Positions 51,982 through 62,003 of a stretch of DNA of 64,000 nt are shown in pieces. The notes beneath the pieces were generated by a model. The model had not been told where the DNA came from. It worked only from the letters and a program-made list of their open reading frames with translations, and made no database searches. Source of the DNA: Fen-1254 sp963769605 (GTDB lineage Bacteria; Bacteroidota; Ignavibacteria; UBA10030); the NCBI GenBank assembly GCA_963769605.1, contig CAVYML010000009.1, positions 558,001 through 622,000 on the forward strand, given 5' to 3'. Position 1 is the stretch's first letter, and every line of letters begins with the position of its first letter. The translations under genes were made by a program, and so were the position numbers.

Positions 51982-53274
51982 TCAAAACGATGTATCAAAA
52001 TCAATATATGTCTGCGCCTCGCCTCGATTGTTAATTGCTGCTTCAGTTCGAATGGTGAATCCGTACGGAAGAAGGAAATGTATTCCTGCGCCATATCCGG
52101 AATATATCGGCTGCTGATTGAGAACCTGATTGCGATACCATGTCGTTCCTGCATCTGCGAAAATGCTGAAATATATTCCGTAGCGCAGGCGGCGAAATCC
52201 CGGAAGAGCAATGTAATCGGCATCGTAATATTGCGGGCTAAGCAGCGGTAAACGCAATTCCATTGTTCCGCCCAGCCGGTCTTCTCCCTCGAATATCGTA
52301 TTGAAATATCCTCGTATTCGATCGGAGTATCCGAAGAAAAAATGCTGGTACGGCGGAATCAATCCTCCCCATTCAAAAGATCCGAGCGCCCGGAAACCGA
52401 TGCCTCCCTTTTCACCGATTCCGATAAAATGTTTAATATCGAATGTCGAGGCGACAGTATTGACGGCATTATCGCCGTATCCGTATTTTACAAAAGAAAG
52501 CGCAATCAGCGTTCCCCGCGTTGCATATTCGATGTCATTGCGCGTGTCGTATCGATACACGAAGACCAGATCGGGAAAAGCATCGCGGCCCGATGCCGTG
52601 ACAGTAGCTCCAGACAATGCATCATTCACCAGCCAGACCTGATATTCGGCTGAAGCGTAAAATGTCTGATCGTAACCGAATCGTTTTCCTATCGTTTCGC
52701 TGACATCAAAATTGTTATTGAGATATTCCCCATAGCTCGGACTCAAATTATGAACCTTCTGTTCAATGATGGACGAGGAAAAATAAATATCGTCATCCGA
52801 CGTCAGCTTTGGATTTTGATACGTAAGACCAATCCATCGATCGTACCCGAAAGCAATTTGAGCCAGGATTTTTTCATTGGCTCCTCTGAAATTATTGTCG
52901 AGGGCGCTGACACCGTAATACAATTTCGAAAGATCGTGGTATTTCATTCCAAGTACGGGATATGGCAATAAATACCACCGTTCGGAAACGGTAACGAAGA
53001 CTGTCGCCTGCCTGTCCTCGACGGAATACTCGATATCGACCTTATTGAACAAACCGAGATTATATATCCGATCCTTATCCCGCTTTATGATTTCCTGCCG
53101 GAGCGTATCCCCTGCATGAAGCTTCATCTCCCGCCGAATGACATATTCCTTGGTTATGTCGTTGCCCGAAATTCGAATTTCTTTCACGACAAAAAGGGAA
53201 TCGTCAACATTCTGCGCACAGAGAGAGACAAGAGGCATCCCCAGCAGAAAGAAAATAATTTTTTGGAGTTTCAA
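51982..53274 (-). CDS. Omp85-family outer membrane protein with one POTRA domain
   Basis: 430 residues: signal peptide (MKLQKIIFFLLGMPLVSLCAQ), one POTRA-like domain (VVKEIRISGNDITKEYVIRREM and VTVSERWYLLP), then a C-terminal beta barrel of about 300 residues with a VRGF-like YSDRIRGYFN motif, ending in TYIDFDTSF with a terminal aromatic as in barrel proteins. It is much shorter than BamA (about 800) or TamA, so it is a small Omp85 relative whose cargo is unknown. No partner gene is adjacent. Confidence 0.8.
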   Translation of the reverse strand: MKLQKIIFFLLGMPLVSLCAQNVDDSLFVVKEIRISGNDITKEYVIRREMKLHAGDTLRQEIIKRDKDRIYNLGLFNKVDIEYSVEDRQATVFVTVSERWYLLPYPVLGMKYHDLSKLYYGVSALDNNFRGANEKILAQIAFGYDRWIGLTYQNPKLTSDDDIYFSSSIIEQKVHNLSPSYGEYLNNNFDVSETIGKRFGYDQTFYASAEYQVWLVNDALSGATVTASGRDAFPDLVFVYRYDTRNDIEYATRGTLIALSFVKYGYGDNAVNTVASTFDIKHFIGIGEKGGIGFRALGSFEWGGLIPPYQHFFFGYSDRIRGYFNTIFEGEDRLGGTMELRLPLLSPQYYDADYIALPGFRRLRYGIYFSIFADAGTTWYRNQVLNQQPIYSGYGAGIHFLLPYGFTIRTEAAINNRGEAQTYIDFDTSF

Positions 53275-53359
53275 TTTTAATTTCTCAGATCGTCAGTACT
53301 TTTTCAATTGGGGAATATGTTCAAAATCTTGTATTCGTGTTTAATAATGCCTTTCGCAG

Positions 53360-53389
53360 TTCCCCAAACATCGTGGATGTTCTCGGGAA
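53360..53389 (-). repeat. hairpin of the TCCCGGAAACATC family, copy 2
   Basis: TTCCCCAAACATC and GATGTTCTCGGGAA pair imperfectly around GTG, resembling the hairpin at 47078-47106 in stem, loop size and flanking bases (CTTTCGCAG before this one, CTCTGTAG before the other). It lies between the CoA-binding gene and the Omp85-like gene. Confidence 0.5.
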
Positions 53390-53409
53390 TACAGAATAGA
53401 AACATATAC

Positions 53410-53823
53410 TCATACTTTCATTAATCTTGTATATTCTATCGCAATGCATCGATCCATGACAACAGAAAGACCCTCGCACTCTGCCTTTTGAGCGGCCTCT
53501 TCATTAATAACTCCCAATTGCATCCAAACGGTCTTTGCGTGAATAGCAATAGCATCATCGACGATTTCCCCGACTGCATCAGAAATACGAAAAATATCGA
53601 TGATATCTATCGGCTGTCCAATGGAACGAAGATCGGGATAGCATTTTTCCCCTTCGATTTCTACATAGTTCGGATTGACCGGAATAATGGTATACCCCTT
53701 AGAAAGAAGAAATTGCCCGATACGATAGCTGTCCCGGTACGGTTTCTTCGATGCACCGACAAGAGCGATGACTTTTGCGTCAATCAATATTCTACGGATC
53801 ACAGCATCGTCTTCAATAGGCAT
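53410..53823 (-). CDS. CoA-binding domain protein
   Basis: 137 residues, a single Rossmann-like CoA-binding domain: IALVGASKKPYRDSYRIGQFL, GYTIIPVNPNYVEIEG, DIIDIFRISDAVGEI, KTVWMQLGVINEEAAQKAEC and VVMDRCIAIEY. These small proteins (YccU-type) bind CoA or a related nucleotide; some seem to carry a CoA thiol in redox control. No operon link to gcvP is clear, though it follows on the same strand 60 bp downstream. Confidence 0.85.
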   Translation of the reverse strand: MPIEDDAVIRRILIDAKVIALVGASKKPYRDSYRIGQFLLSKGYTIIPVNPNYVEIEGEKCYPDLRSIGQPIDIIDIFRISDAVGEIVDDAIAIHAKTVWMQLGVINEEAAQKAECEGLSVVMDRCIAIEYTRLMKV

Positions 53824-53882
53824 GTTTGACCTTTAGTCTGACAGCGTGTCGCAGTCCAACACAATGTCGGATTCTATACTGA

Positions 53883-56807
53883 TTATAATCTCTCGTTGCT
53901 CAACTGCGAGTCGGACTCTGCTGCATACATCTCTATTGGAGGACAGGTGCAAACCACATTCCTATCGCCGTATGTATTATTCAGACGTCCGACCGGCGGC
54001 CAGTATTTTTGTTTTTTCAATCCCGGAACAGGATAGGCTGCCTGGAGGCGCGAATACGAATGCGGCCAGACGTCGCATGAAACTGCAGCAGCCGTGTGCG
54101 GCGCATTCTTGAGCGGATTGTCGGTTTTATCTGAAACGCCATCGATAATATCCTGAATCTCTCTTCGAATAATAGTTAAAGCATCGACAAATCGATCGAG
54201 TTCAGCCTTCGGTTCGCTCTCGGTGGGTTCGATCATTAATGTGCCGGCAACTGGAAAAGAAACAGTCGGTGCATGAAATCCGAAATCCATCAAGCGCTTT
54301 GCAATATCTTCCACGTCAACACCCGATGCATCTTTAAGCGGCTTCATATTAAGAATGAATTCATGGGCAACACGGTTCTTCTCGCCTTTATACAGCACGG
54401 GATACAATTTTTCCAATTTCGATTTCAAATAATTCGCATTGAGAATGGCAAAACGCGTGGCTTCTCTTAGACCGGCAGTACCGAGCATTTTGCAATATAC
54501 ATAGGAGATGAGCAAAATGCTTGCACTTCCCCACGGAGCGGAGGAAACGGCATGAATTGATTTCTTGCCGCCCAGCGGTATTACCGAATGCCCCGGCAAA
54601 TATTCCGCAAGATGCCTTGCAACGCATATAGGGCCGACGCCGGGACCGCCGCCGCCATGCGGTATTGCAAATGTTTTATGAAGATTAACGTGACAGACAT
54701 CCGCACCTATCGATCCCGGGCTTGTCAGCCCGACCTGCGCGTTGAGGTTCGCTCCATCCATATAAACAAGTCCGCCGCCGCTGTGAATGATCTCACAAAT
54801 TTCTTTGATGCGTTCTTCAAAAACGCCGTGTGTCGATGGGTAGGTTACCATCAGTGCGGCAAGCGTGTCCTTATACCGGAGTGCCTTTCTCTGGAGATCG
54901 TCCACATCGATATTGCCGTTCGTATCGCATGCAACAACGACAACCTGCATACCCGCCATAACCGCGCTGGCAGGGTTCGTACCGTGTGCGGATGCCGGAA
55001 TAAGAACGACTATCCGCTGCGCCTGACTGTGATCGTGGTGATATGCACGAATAACCATAAGTCCGGTAAATTCTCCCTGCGCGCCGGAATTCGGCTGCAG
55101 GGAAGCTGCAGCAAATCCTGTCGCCTTGCAGAGTATTTTTTCCAGTTCCGAAAATATTATCCTGTACCCGGCAGCCTGTTCTTGAGGAACAAACGGATGC
55201 AGATCGGCGAATTCCCTCCAGCTGAGAGGATACAATTCTGCTGCCGCATTCAATTTCATCGTGCACGATCCGAGCGGAATCATGGAAGCGGTGAGCGAGA
55301 GATCTTTGTTCTCGAGATTTTTAATATACCGCATGAGAGCCGTTTCCGAATGGTACTCATGGAAAACGGGATGCTGCAAGTAAGGCGAAGTCCGCTTCAG
55401 CGCAGGAGGAAACGAGACAACTGCCAGGCGGTATTGATTGATATAGGAAACGTTACGTACTGGATTAGTTTTTACTTTTCCAAAAATGCGGACGATCGCT
55501 TCGACATCTTCGAGCGTCGTGGTCTCGTCGAACGAGATGCCGATATATTTATCTTCCACAAACCGGAGATTGTAACCCGCTTCACGTGCAAGCTCAACAA
55601 TGGTAACAGCCTGCTTTTTATTTTCCGTTTCTATACGCAGAGTGTCAAAATACAACTCGTTCAACTGCGCATAGCCGCACTTTAATAACTCCCCGTCCAT
55701 TACTTTCGCAAGCCGGTGAACTCGGGAAGCGATTTCCCGAATCCCGTCAGGTCCATGATACACCGCATAAAAACCGGACATAATCGCCAGAAGCGCCTGA
55801 GCCGTGCAGATATTCGATGTAGCTTTTTCACGTCGAATATGCTGCTCGCGCGTTTGCAGCGCCATTCTGTATGCCCTGTTGTTATGCGAATCGATTGACA
55901 CGCCGATGATGCGTCCCGGCATGCTGCGAATATATTCGTTCTTGACGGCAAAGAAACCGGCATGCGGCCCGCCGTAGCCTAACGGCAGACCGAATCGCTG
56001 CGTATTGCCGATGACGATATCCGCACCGATCTCACCGGGAGGAGCAAGAAGTGCAAGTGCGAGCAGATCGGTTGCAACAATTGCAATCGCACCTGCTTGA
56101 TGGACTTTTTCTATAAACTTCCGGTGATCGCAAACGGAACCGTCTTCTGCGGGATATTGTATCAGCGCACCAAAAAAAGATCGATCGAATTCTACCGCGC
56201 CGGGATTGCCGACGACGAGTTCAATCCCGTGCGGAACCGCCCGAGAGAGAATAACATCGACGGTCTGACGAAAGCAGCGTGATGAGATAAAAAACTTGTT
56301 TGCAGATAAGTTCGGAGGTTTATTGACTAAACCGTACGCCATATTCATTGCCTCAGCCGCTGCAGTACCTTCATCGAGGAGCGATGCATTGGCGACCGGC
56401 ATTCCGGTCATATCAGCCACCATCGTCTGATAATTCAGAAGCGCTTCCAGCCGCCCTTGTGAAATTTCCGGCTGGTACGGCGTATACTGCGTGTACCATC
56501 CCGGATTTTCAAAAACGTTTCTCCGGATGGCAGCCGGCACGATACAGCGGTAATAACCCTGGCCGAGATATGATTTGAGAACTGTATTCTTGCCGGCAAG
56601 AGCGCGAAGATCATTTAGAATTTCGTATTCCGTTTTAGGATCTTCGTTCTCCGGGCTTGCAGAAGTCAAGATACTCTGCGGTACGGTCTCGTCAATCAAG
56701 CGATCCAGCGAATCGACTCCGACAGCGGAAAACATTTCAGAAAGGTCGCTTTCCTGCGGGCCGATATGACGTCTTAAAAATTCATTATTATGTGTTGTTG
56801 TGTTCAT
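53883..56807 (-). CDS. gcvP: glycine dehydrogenase (decarboxylating), fused P-protein
   Basis: 974 residues, the single-chain form joining GcvPA-like and GcvPB-like halves. It decarboxylates glycine with PLP and passes the aminomethyl group to the lipoyl arm of GcvH. The PLP lysine lies in HVNLHKTFAIPHGGGGPGVG. FLRRHIGPQESD at the N-terminus, QPNSGAQGEFTGLMVIRAYH and SAPWGSASILLISY are typical. GcvH and GcvT are not in this window. The start lies 12 bp past the rnc stop, so it is probably at the end of the fab-rnc unit. Confidence 0.96.
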   Translation of the reverse strand: MNTTTHNNEFLRRHIGPQESDLSEMFSAVGVDSLDRLIDETVPQSILTSASPENEDPKTEYEILNDLRALAGKNTVLKSYLGQGYYRCIVPAAIRRNVFENPGWYTQYTPYQPEISQGRLEALLNYQTMVADMTGMPVANASLLDEGTAAAEAMNMAYGLVNKPPNLSANKFFISSRCFRQTVDVILSRAVPHGIELVVGNPGAVEFDRSFFGALIQYPAEDGSVCDHRKFIEKVHQAGAIAIVATDLLALALLAPPGEIGADIVIGNTQRFGLPLGYGGPHAGFFAVKNEYIRSMPGRIIGVSIDSHNNRAYRMALQTREQHIRREKATSNICTAQALLAIMSGFYAVYHGPDGIREIASRVHRLAKVMDGELLKCGYAQLNELYFDTLRIETENKKQAVTIVELAREAGYNLRFVEDKYIGISFDETTTLEDVEAIVRIFGKVKTNPVRNVSYINQYRLAVVSFPPALKRTSPYLQHPVFHEYHSETALMRYIKNLENKDLSLTASMIPLGSCTMKLNAAAELYPLSWREFADLHPFVPQEQAAGYRIIFSELEKILCKATGFAAASLQPNSGAQGEFTGLMVIRAYHHDHSQAQRIVVLIPASAHGTNPASAVMAGMQVVVVACDTNGNIDVDDLQRKALRYKDTLAALMVTYPSTHGVFEERIKEICEIIHSGGGLVYMDGANLNAQVGLTSPGSIGADVCHVNLHKTFAIPHGGGGPGVGPICVARHLAEYLPGHSVIPLGGKKSIHAVSSAPWGSASILLISYVYCKMLGTAGLREATRFAILNANYLKSKLEKLYPVLYKGEKNRVAHEFILNMKPLKDASGVDVEDIAKRLMDFGFHAPTVSFPVAGTLMIEPTESEPKAELDRFVDALTIIRREIQDIIDGVSDKTDNPLKNAPHTAAAVSCDVWPHSYSRLQAAYPVPGLKKQKYWPPVGRLNNTYGDRNVVCTCPPIEMYAAESDSQLSNERL

Positions 56808-56819
56808 AAGTTATATTTT

Positions 56820-57626
56820 CTATATCTCTTCCGGGGTGTGAGCGTTTTCAATAGTCTTTAATGCTTCAGCTGCGGCTAATTGTTCCGCCTCTTTTTTACT
56901 CCGGCCCGTTCCAGAACCGTACGATTGACGGCCGATACTGACTTCGCAGGTGAATCGCCTGTCATGTTCGGGACCTTCTTCTTTAACAACATTATAATAC
57001 GGAATGTCGAAACCGTGCGCCTGTGCATATTCAAGCAGAGTACTTTTATAGTTGTCGTCGAACATGACGCTGTCTAAATCGTTCAAGAGTTTATCCCGCA
57101 CGAACGCACCCGCTACCTCCAGCCCCCCGTCGAGATAGAGCGCACCGATTATCGCTTCGAATGCATCAGCCAAAATAGATTCCGAACCGTTGTTGATCGA
57201 TTGAGCGGCGCTGTGGCTCAAGAGAAGATAATCGGCGAGTTGAAGGTCGCGTGCATGGAGTGCAAGTATTCTTCTATTGACTAATCGGGAACGGACTTTG
57301 GTCAGGTACCCCTCCTCTTTATTGGGATAGAGGAGATATAACTTTTCGGCGACGATAAAATTAAGAATTGAGTCCCCCAGAAACTCCAGGCGCTCATTGG
57401 ATTCCCATTGAAAAGAAAGGAATTGAAGATAGGAACGGTGGACCAGGGCCTGAAACATATGCCGCCAGTCTCTCGGATGATAGCCGAGCGTCGTTTGAAA
57501 TCTTGCGAAATCAAAACCTTTTTCCCGCAAATGCCGGATTAATTCCTTGAGCTTTGAATCGCGGGAAAAAAATGTTAATCGAAAAAATTGAAATCGGCTG
57601 CGAATCTGATTTACTGTTTGCGCCAA
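56820..57626 (-). CDS. rnc: ribonuclease III
   Basis: 268 residues from a TTG start (57626) that has GGCGGAG nine bases upstream; the nearby ATG is out of frame and stops at once. The signature ERLEFLGDSILNFIVAE is present (about residues 79-95). A second acidic site (ADAFEAIIGALYLDGG) and a C-terminal double-stranded-RNA-binding domain (about 190-260, SYGSGTGRSKKEAEQLAAAEAL) complete the enzyme. It cuts rRNA precursors and other double-stranded RNA. Placement after fabF is common in this phylum. Confidence 0.95.
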   Translation of the reverse strand: MAQTVNQIRSRFQFFRLTFFSRDSKLKELIRHLREKGFDFARFQTTLGYHPRDWRHMFQALVHRSYLQFLSFQWESNERLEFLGDSILNFIVAEKLYLLYPNKEEGYLTKVRSRLVNRRILALHARDLQLADYLLLSHSAAQSINNGSESILADAFEAIIGALYLDGGLEVAGAFVRDKLLNDLDSVMFDDNYKSTLLEYAQAHGFDIPYYNVVKEEGPEHDRRFTCEVSIGRQSYGSGTGRSKKEAEQLAAAEALKTIENAHTPEEI

Positions 57627-57665
57627 GTGAACATTCTCCGCCCTTTCACATTATGTCGGAAAAGG

Positions 57666-58925
57666 TCAGTGCTCGTATCTGCGGAAGAGAAGGCTCGCGT
57701 TATGGCCGCCGAATCCAAATGTATTGCTGATGGCCGCATCGATCTTCCAGTCTTGCGCCGTGTTCGGAATATAATTCAGATCGCATTCCGGATCGGGCGT
57801 TTCCAGATTGATTGTCGGGTGCACTTTGTTTGATTGAATCGACATAATGGTGGCAACCGCCTCGACGGCACCCGCTGCACCGAGGAGGTGGCCAGTCATC
57901 GACTTTGTTGAATTGATCGCCAATGCTTTTGCATGATTGCCAAACACCGTTTTCATCGCCGCTGTTTCCGACTTATCGCCAATCGGTGTCGAAGTCCCGT
58001 GCGTATTGATATGATCGATTTCTTCCGGGGTCATTCCACCGTCGCGCAAAGCTACACGCATCGACCGCACGGCGCCTTCACCGCCGGGAGCCGGTTCCGT
58101 AATATGATGTGCGTCGGCTGTAAATCCAATACCCGAAAGTTCTGCATAAATTTTTGCCCCGCGGCGAACGGCATGACCCAATTCTTCCAAAATGAGAATA
58201 CCGGCTCCTTCGCCCATTACAAAACCGTCCCGATCCTTATCGAACGGCCGGCTTGCCTTCTGCGGCGCATCATTGCGTGTTGAAAGAGCTCTGAGAGCGT
58301 TGAAACCTCCAATCCCCATCGGGCAAATGGCCGCTTCACCTCCGCCGGAGACCATCACATCCGCATCGCCGCGCTGTATGAGAATGGCAGCATTACCGAT
58401 GGAATGAGACGAAGTCGCACAGGCGGAAACGACTGCATAATTCGGCCCCTTGAATCCGTAAATCATGGAAATTCTTCCTGCAGCAATATCCGGAATAAGC
58501 ATGGGAATGAAGAACGGGCTGAGGTGTGTCGGCCCGTCCGCTTCCACCAAATTCATGAATTGTTTATGGTACGTCCACATGCCGCCGATGCCTGAACCAT
58601 AAATAACTCCGATGCGCTCGCGGTCTTCTTTCTCAAAATCGAGCCCGGAATCTTTAATCGCTTCCTGACATGCCACAAGTCCGTACTGCGTGAATTTATC
58701 GACACGCTGCGCCGTTTTCCTGTCTAAAAATTTCAGCGGATCGAACCCCTTCAATTCACAAGCAAACTTTGTTTCATATTTTTCGGTGTCGAAACATGTG
58801 ATAGGAGCCGCCCCGCTTTTACCCGCCAGCAGCGCCTGCCAGAATTCCTGGACGGTATTGCCGATAGGCGTAAGAACTCCCATTCCTGTCACCACGACTC
58901 GTCGTTGTGTTCCACCGAATGTCAT
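57666..58925 (-). CDS. fabF: 3-oxoacyl-ACP synthase II
   Basis: 419 residues, a full KAS II. The Cys-His-His triad is visible: cysteine in VVSACATSSHSIGNA, first histidine in INTHGTSTPIGD, second in KSMTGHLLGAAGAVEA. GFGGHNASLLF closes the active site. It extends acyl-ACP with malonyl-ACP, including C16:1 to C18:1 in many bacteria. AAAGGAAA precedes the ATG. It follows acpP in the cluster. Confidence 0.97.
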   Translation of the reverse strand: MTFGGTQRRVVVTGMGVLTPIGNTVQEFWQALLAGKSGAAPITCFDTEKYETKFACELKGFDPLKFLDRKTAQRVDKFTQYGLVACQEAIKDSGLDFEKEDRERIGVIYGSGIGGMWTYHKQFMNLVEADGPTHLSPFFIPMLIPDIAAGRISMIYGFKGPNYAVVSACATSSHSIGNAAILIQRGDADVMVSGGGEAAICPMGIGGFNALRALSTRNDAPQKASRPFDKDRDGFVMGEGAGILILEELGHAVRRGAKIYAELSGIGFTADAHHITEPAPGGEGAVRSMRVALRDGGMTPEEIDHINTHGTSTPIGDKSETAAMKTVFGNHAKALAINSTKSMTGHLLGAAGAVEAVATIMSIQSNKVHPTINLETPDPECDLNYIPNTAQDWKIDAAISNTFGFGGHNASLLFRRYEH

Positions 58926-59008
58926 ATTTCAGTTTCCTTTGCAGTACTTTAAAAAGCCTTGCAGAGGCTGACGGTTTCTCCGACAGCCTTCTGCTGAGAA
59001 ATAACCGA

Positions 59009-59245
59009 TTATATTCCTTTGGCTTTCAGGTAATTGATCACGTCGCCAACGGATGCGATCTTTTCGGCATCTTCATCCGGAATCTGGATGTTGAAAGCTT
59101 TCTCAAATTCCATTACCAATTCAACTGTATCGAGCGAATCAGCTCCAAGATCGTTTGTGAAAGAAGCTTCAGGTGTAACCTGCGCCGCATCGACCCCAAG
59201 TTTGGATACGATAATTTCTTTCACTTTCTCTGCAGTATCTGCCAT
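59009..59245 (-). CDS. acpP: acyl carrier protein
   Basis: 78 residues, acidic, all-helical. The 4'-phosphopantetheine serine is in DLGADSLDTVEL (S38 or so). AAGGAG lies six bases before the ATG. It lies between fabG and fabF, the usual place, and should be strongly expressed. Confidence 0.98.
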   Translation of the reverse strand: MADTAEKVKEIIVSKLGVDAAQVTPEASFTNDLGADSLDTVELVMEFEKAFNIQIPDEDAEKIASVGDVINYLKAKGI

Positions 59246-59292
59246 AATAATTCTCCTTATTATTTGTGTAAAGATATTGATTTATTGTCTAT

Positions 59293-60039
59293 TTACATAA
59301 CCATTCCGCCATCAACGCAAAGAACTTGACCGGTGATATAACTCGCAGCGGGCGAAGTTAAGAAAAGAACCACAGAAGCGATTTCTTCCGGTTTCGCCGT
59401 CCGCTTCATGGGAATATACTTGAGCAAGAGCTCACGCTGTTGATCGTTCAATTTTTGCGTCATAGGCGTATCAACATAACCGGGAGCAACAGCGTTTACC
59501 TGAATATTGCGAGATGCAAGTTCTTTTGCAAGTGTTTTCGTTATTCCGATAACGCCGGCTTTAGATGCCGAATAATTTACTTGACCTGGATTGCCGATAA
59601 CTCCCACAATAGAGGAAATATTGACAATTTTGCCCTCTCGCTGACTCATCATTTGTCGGCAGGCGGCCTTACAAAAATGAAAAACACCTTTAAGATTCGT
59701 TGTGATCACTGCATCCCATTCTTCTTCCGACATACGCATAATGAGGTTGTCACGTGTGATGCCCGCATTATTTATCAAGATATCTATTCTTTTAAATTCC
59801 TTAACGGTGGTATCGACAGCTTCTTGCGCTGAAGCCATCTCACGAACATCCGACTGAATGGGCAACCCTTTACGCCCCATCGCTTTTAATTGGTTAACCA
59901 GATCATTTGCATCTTCGCCAAATTGAATATCGGTAAAGGCAATATCTGCTCCTTCTTTCCCGAGTGCCAGGCTGATGCATTTTCCGATTCCGCGTGCTCC
60001 GCCAGTAACGAGCGCGATTTTATTTTCTAAAACTCCCAT
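59293..60039 (-). CDS. fabG: 3-oxoacyl-ACP reductase
   Basis: 248 residues, a classical short-chain dehydrogenase. NADPH-binding TGGARGIGK (14-22), NNAG (about 89-92), serine in VNISSIVG, catalytic YSASKAG (tyrosine near 156, lysine 160), and PGYVDTPM. Reduces 3-oxoacyl-ACP in each elongation round. AAAGGAG precedes the ATG. Confidence 0.97.
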   Translation of the reverse strand: MGVLENKIALVTGGARGIGKCISLALGKEGADIAFTDIQFGEDANDLVNQLKAMGRKGLPIQSDVREMASAQEAVDTTVKEFKRIDILINNAGITRDNLIMRMSEEEWDAVITTNLKGVFHFCKAACRQMMSQREGKIVNISSIVGVIGNPGQVNYSASKAGVIGITKTLAKELASRNIQVNAVAPGYVDTPMTQKLNDQQRELLLKYIPMKRTAKPEEIASVVLFLTSPAASYITGQVLCVDGGMVM

Positions 60040-60078
60040 TATGTTCTCTCCTTTGTGATGCTTGTAGATATTAAATTC

Positions 60079-60981
60079 TTATTGGATATCGGAAAATTTT
60101 TCAATACTGCGAACAGAAACATTCGCATTGATACATCGAACAAGGTTTTGCAATACTTTTCCAGGGCCTATTTCAACAAATTCTGAAGCTCCAGCCGCAA
60201 TCATATTCGTTACGCTCTCTTCCCATCGAACCGGCAATGTGAGCTGTTGAAAAAGCGATTCACGAATTTCGTTTGCCTTTTGAACCGGTTTCGCACTGAC
60301 ATTAACGTAAACCGGAACAGAGGCATCATGAATATCTACTTTATCCAATCCCGCCTTCAATCCTGCATGAGCCGATTCCATCAGCGGAGAATGAAATGCG
60401 CCACTCACGAATAATTTTTTCACAAGTTTGGCTCCTCGCGTTTTGGCAATTTCCATTGCCTTTTGCACTCCCGCAACAGATCCTGAAACAACAATCTGCC
60501 CAGGTGAATTATAATTCGCAGGCTGCACAATTCCAAATGCGGAAGCTTCTTGACAAATCTCCTGAATAACATTCGGAGGCAACCCGACAATAGCCGCCAT
60601 GGTGCCAGGATAATCGATACCTGCCTGCTGCATCAACTCGCCGCGCAAACGGACAAGTTTCAATCCATCTTCAAACGTCAATGCACCGGCTGCAACAAGC
60701 GCTGAATATTCTCCCAATGAATGTCCCGCCACCAAGGACGGCTTAGGATCATGCATCAGCGTTAATGCAGCCACACTGTGCAGAAAAATTGCCGGTTGTG
60801 TATTTTTTGTTTGTTTTAATTCTTCTTCCGGCCCATCAAAGCAAATTTTGCTGATTTGGAAGCCAAGAAGATCATCGGCTTTTTCAAATAATATTTTGGC
60901 TTGAGAATTTCCGGTAACGAGATCTTTTCCCATACCGATATATTGCGAACCCTGTCCGGGAAACACAAAGGCAACGCTCAT
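60079..60981 (-). CDS. fabD: malonyl-CoA:ACP transacylase
   Basis: 300 residues from the ATG at 60981, which gives the canonical start SVAFVFPGQGSQYIGMGKDL and overlaps the fabH stop by 4 bp (ATGA). A longer reading would lie inside fabH. The nucleophile is in VAGHSLGEYSAL, with the histidine in VSGAFHSPLM. Loads malonyl groups on ACP. Coupled to fabH and followed by fabG. Confidence 0.96.
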   Translation of the reverse strand: MSVAFVFPGQGSQYIGMGKDLVTGNSQAKILFEKADDLLGFQISKICFDGPEEELKQTKNTQPAIFLHSVAALTLMHDPKPSLVAGHSLGEYSALVAAGALTFEDGLKLVRLRGELMQQAGIDYPGTMAAIVGLPPNVIQEICQEASAFGIVQPANYNSPGQIVVSGSVAGVQKAMEIAKTRGAKLVKKLFVSGAFHSPLMESAHAGLKAGLDKVDIHDASVPVYVNVSAKPVQKANEIRESLFQQLTLPVRWEESVTNMIAAGASEFVEIGPGKVLQNLVRCINANVSVRSIEKFSDIQ

Positions 60982-61991
60982 GTATGCTCCATCGGATTCG
61001 CCAAAGACCACCGGATATATGTTGCGCCCCATGTATATCCGGCGCCGAATGTAGCAAGCACAATGTTTTGACCGCGCTTCAACAAACCATTCCGCCACCA
61101 TTCCGAAAGACAGAGAGGAATGGTGGCTGCAGTGGTATTGCCGTATTTTTCAATATTGATCATCACCTTGCTGCCGTCGATTCCCATACGCTCCGCCGTC
61201 GCATCGATAATCCGCAGATTCGCCTGATGCGGAACCAGCCATGCAACGTCGTCACCGGAAAGATGATTCCGTTCCATGATTTCGACGGCAACATCTGCCA
61301 TGGAGACGACTGCCTTCTTAAAAACAGTCTTCCCATCTTGATAAACATAATGCATGCGCCGATCGATGGTCTCGTGCGTCGGAGGATAGAGACTTCCGCC
61401 GCCTTTCATATGAAGGGCGTCCGCTCCGCTTCCGTCACAATACAGAACTTGATCGAGAATGCCGAACTCTTTTTCCTGCGACGGCTCGAGCAGCACCGCG
61501 GCAGCCGCGTCTCCGAATAATATACACGTATTTCGGTCGGCATAATCCGTAATGGCGCTCATCTTATCTGCGCCGATTACGAGAACCTTTTTATGCGCTC
61601 CCGATTCAATAAAACGGCTTCCGACGTTCAAGGCGAACAGAAAACCCGAACATGCTGCCGAGAGGTCGAATCCCCATGCCTTTGTGGCGCCTAATTTCGT
61701 TTGAACAAGACATGCAGTCGGCGGAAACATCATATCCGGAGTTATAGTCGCCATGATAATCAAATCGATCTCGTCTGCATTGATCTTACGATCCCGCAAA
61801 ACCGCTTCAGCCGCCCTGTACGCAAGGTCGGATGTTGCACCTTCTTTCTGAATCCGGCGTTCGCGAATGCCGGTGCGGGTCACGATCCACTGGTCGGTCG
61901 TATTCACCATTTTTTCAAGATCAGCATTCGTTAGAACATTTTCCGGCACATAATGACCGACTGCTGTTATTGCTGCTTTTAAATCACTCAT
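60978..61991 (-). CDS. fabH: 3-oxoacyl-ACP synthase III
   Basis: 337 residues. Catalytic cysteine in SAACSGFLFALN (near residue 114), histidine in WLVPHQANLRI and asparagine in EKYGNTTAATIPL. It starts fatty-acid synthesis by joining an acyl-CoA to malonyl-ACP. GIRERRIQ and the conserved FGAGYTWGA end are standard. The fabD start overlaps its stop; plsX ends 12 bp before its start. Confidence 0.97.
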   Translation of the reverse strand: MSDLKAAITAVGHYVPENVLTNADLEKMVNTTDQWIVTRTGIRERRIQKEGATSDLAYRAAEAVLRDRKINADEIDLIIMATITPDMMFPPTACLVQTKLGATKAWGFDLSAACSGFLFALNVGSRFIESGAHKKVLVIGADKMSAITDYADRNTCILFGDAAAAVLLEPSQEKEFGILDQVLYCDGSGADALHMKGGGSLYPPTHETIDRRMHYVYQDGKTVFKKAVVSMADVAVEIMERNHLSGDDVAWLVPHQANLRIIDATAERMGIDGSKVMINIEKYGNTTAATIPLCLSEWWRNGLLKRGQNIVLATFGAGYTWGATYIRWSLANPMEHT

Positions 61992-62003
61992 TCAGTTTAT
62001 ATT

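Noticed and set aside
54588..55685. 365-codon plus-strand frame inside gcvP
   Set aside because: Antisense shadow of a strongly conserved gene; composition is cysteine- and arginine-rich without domains.
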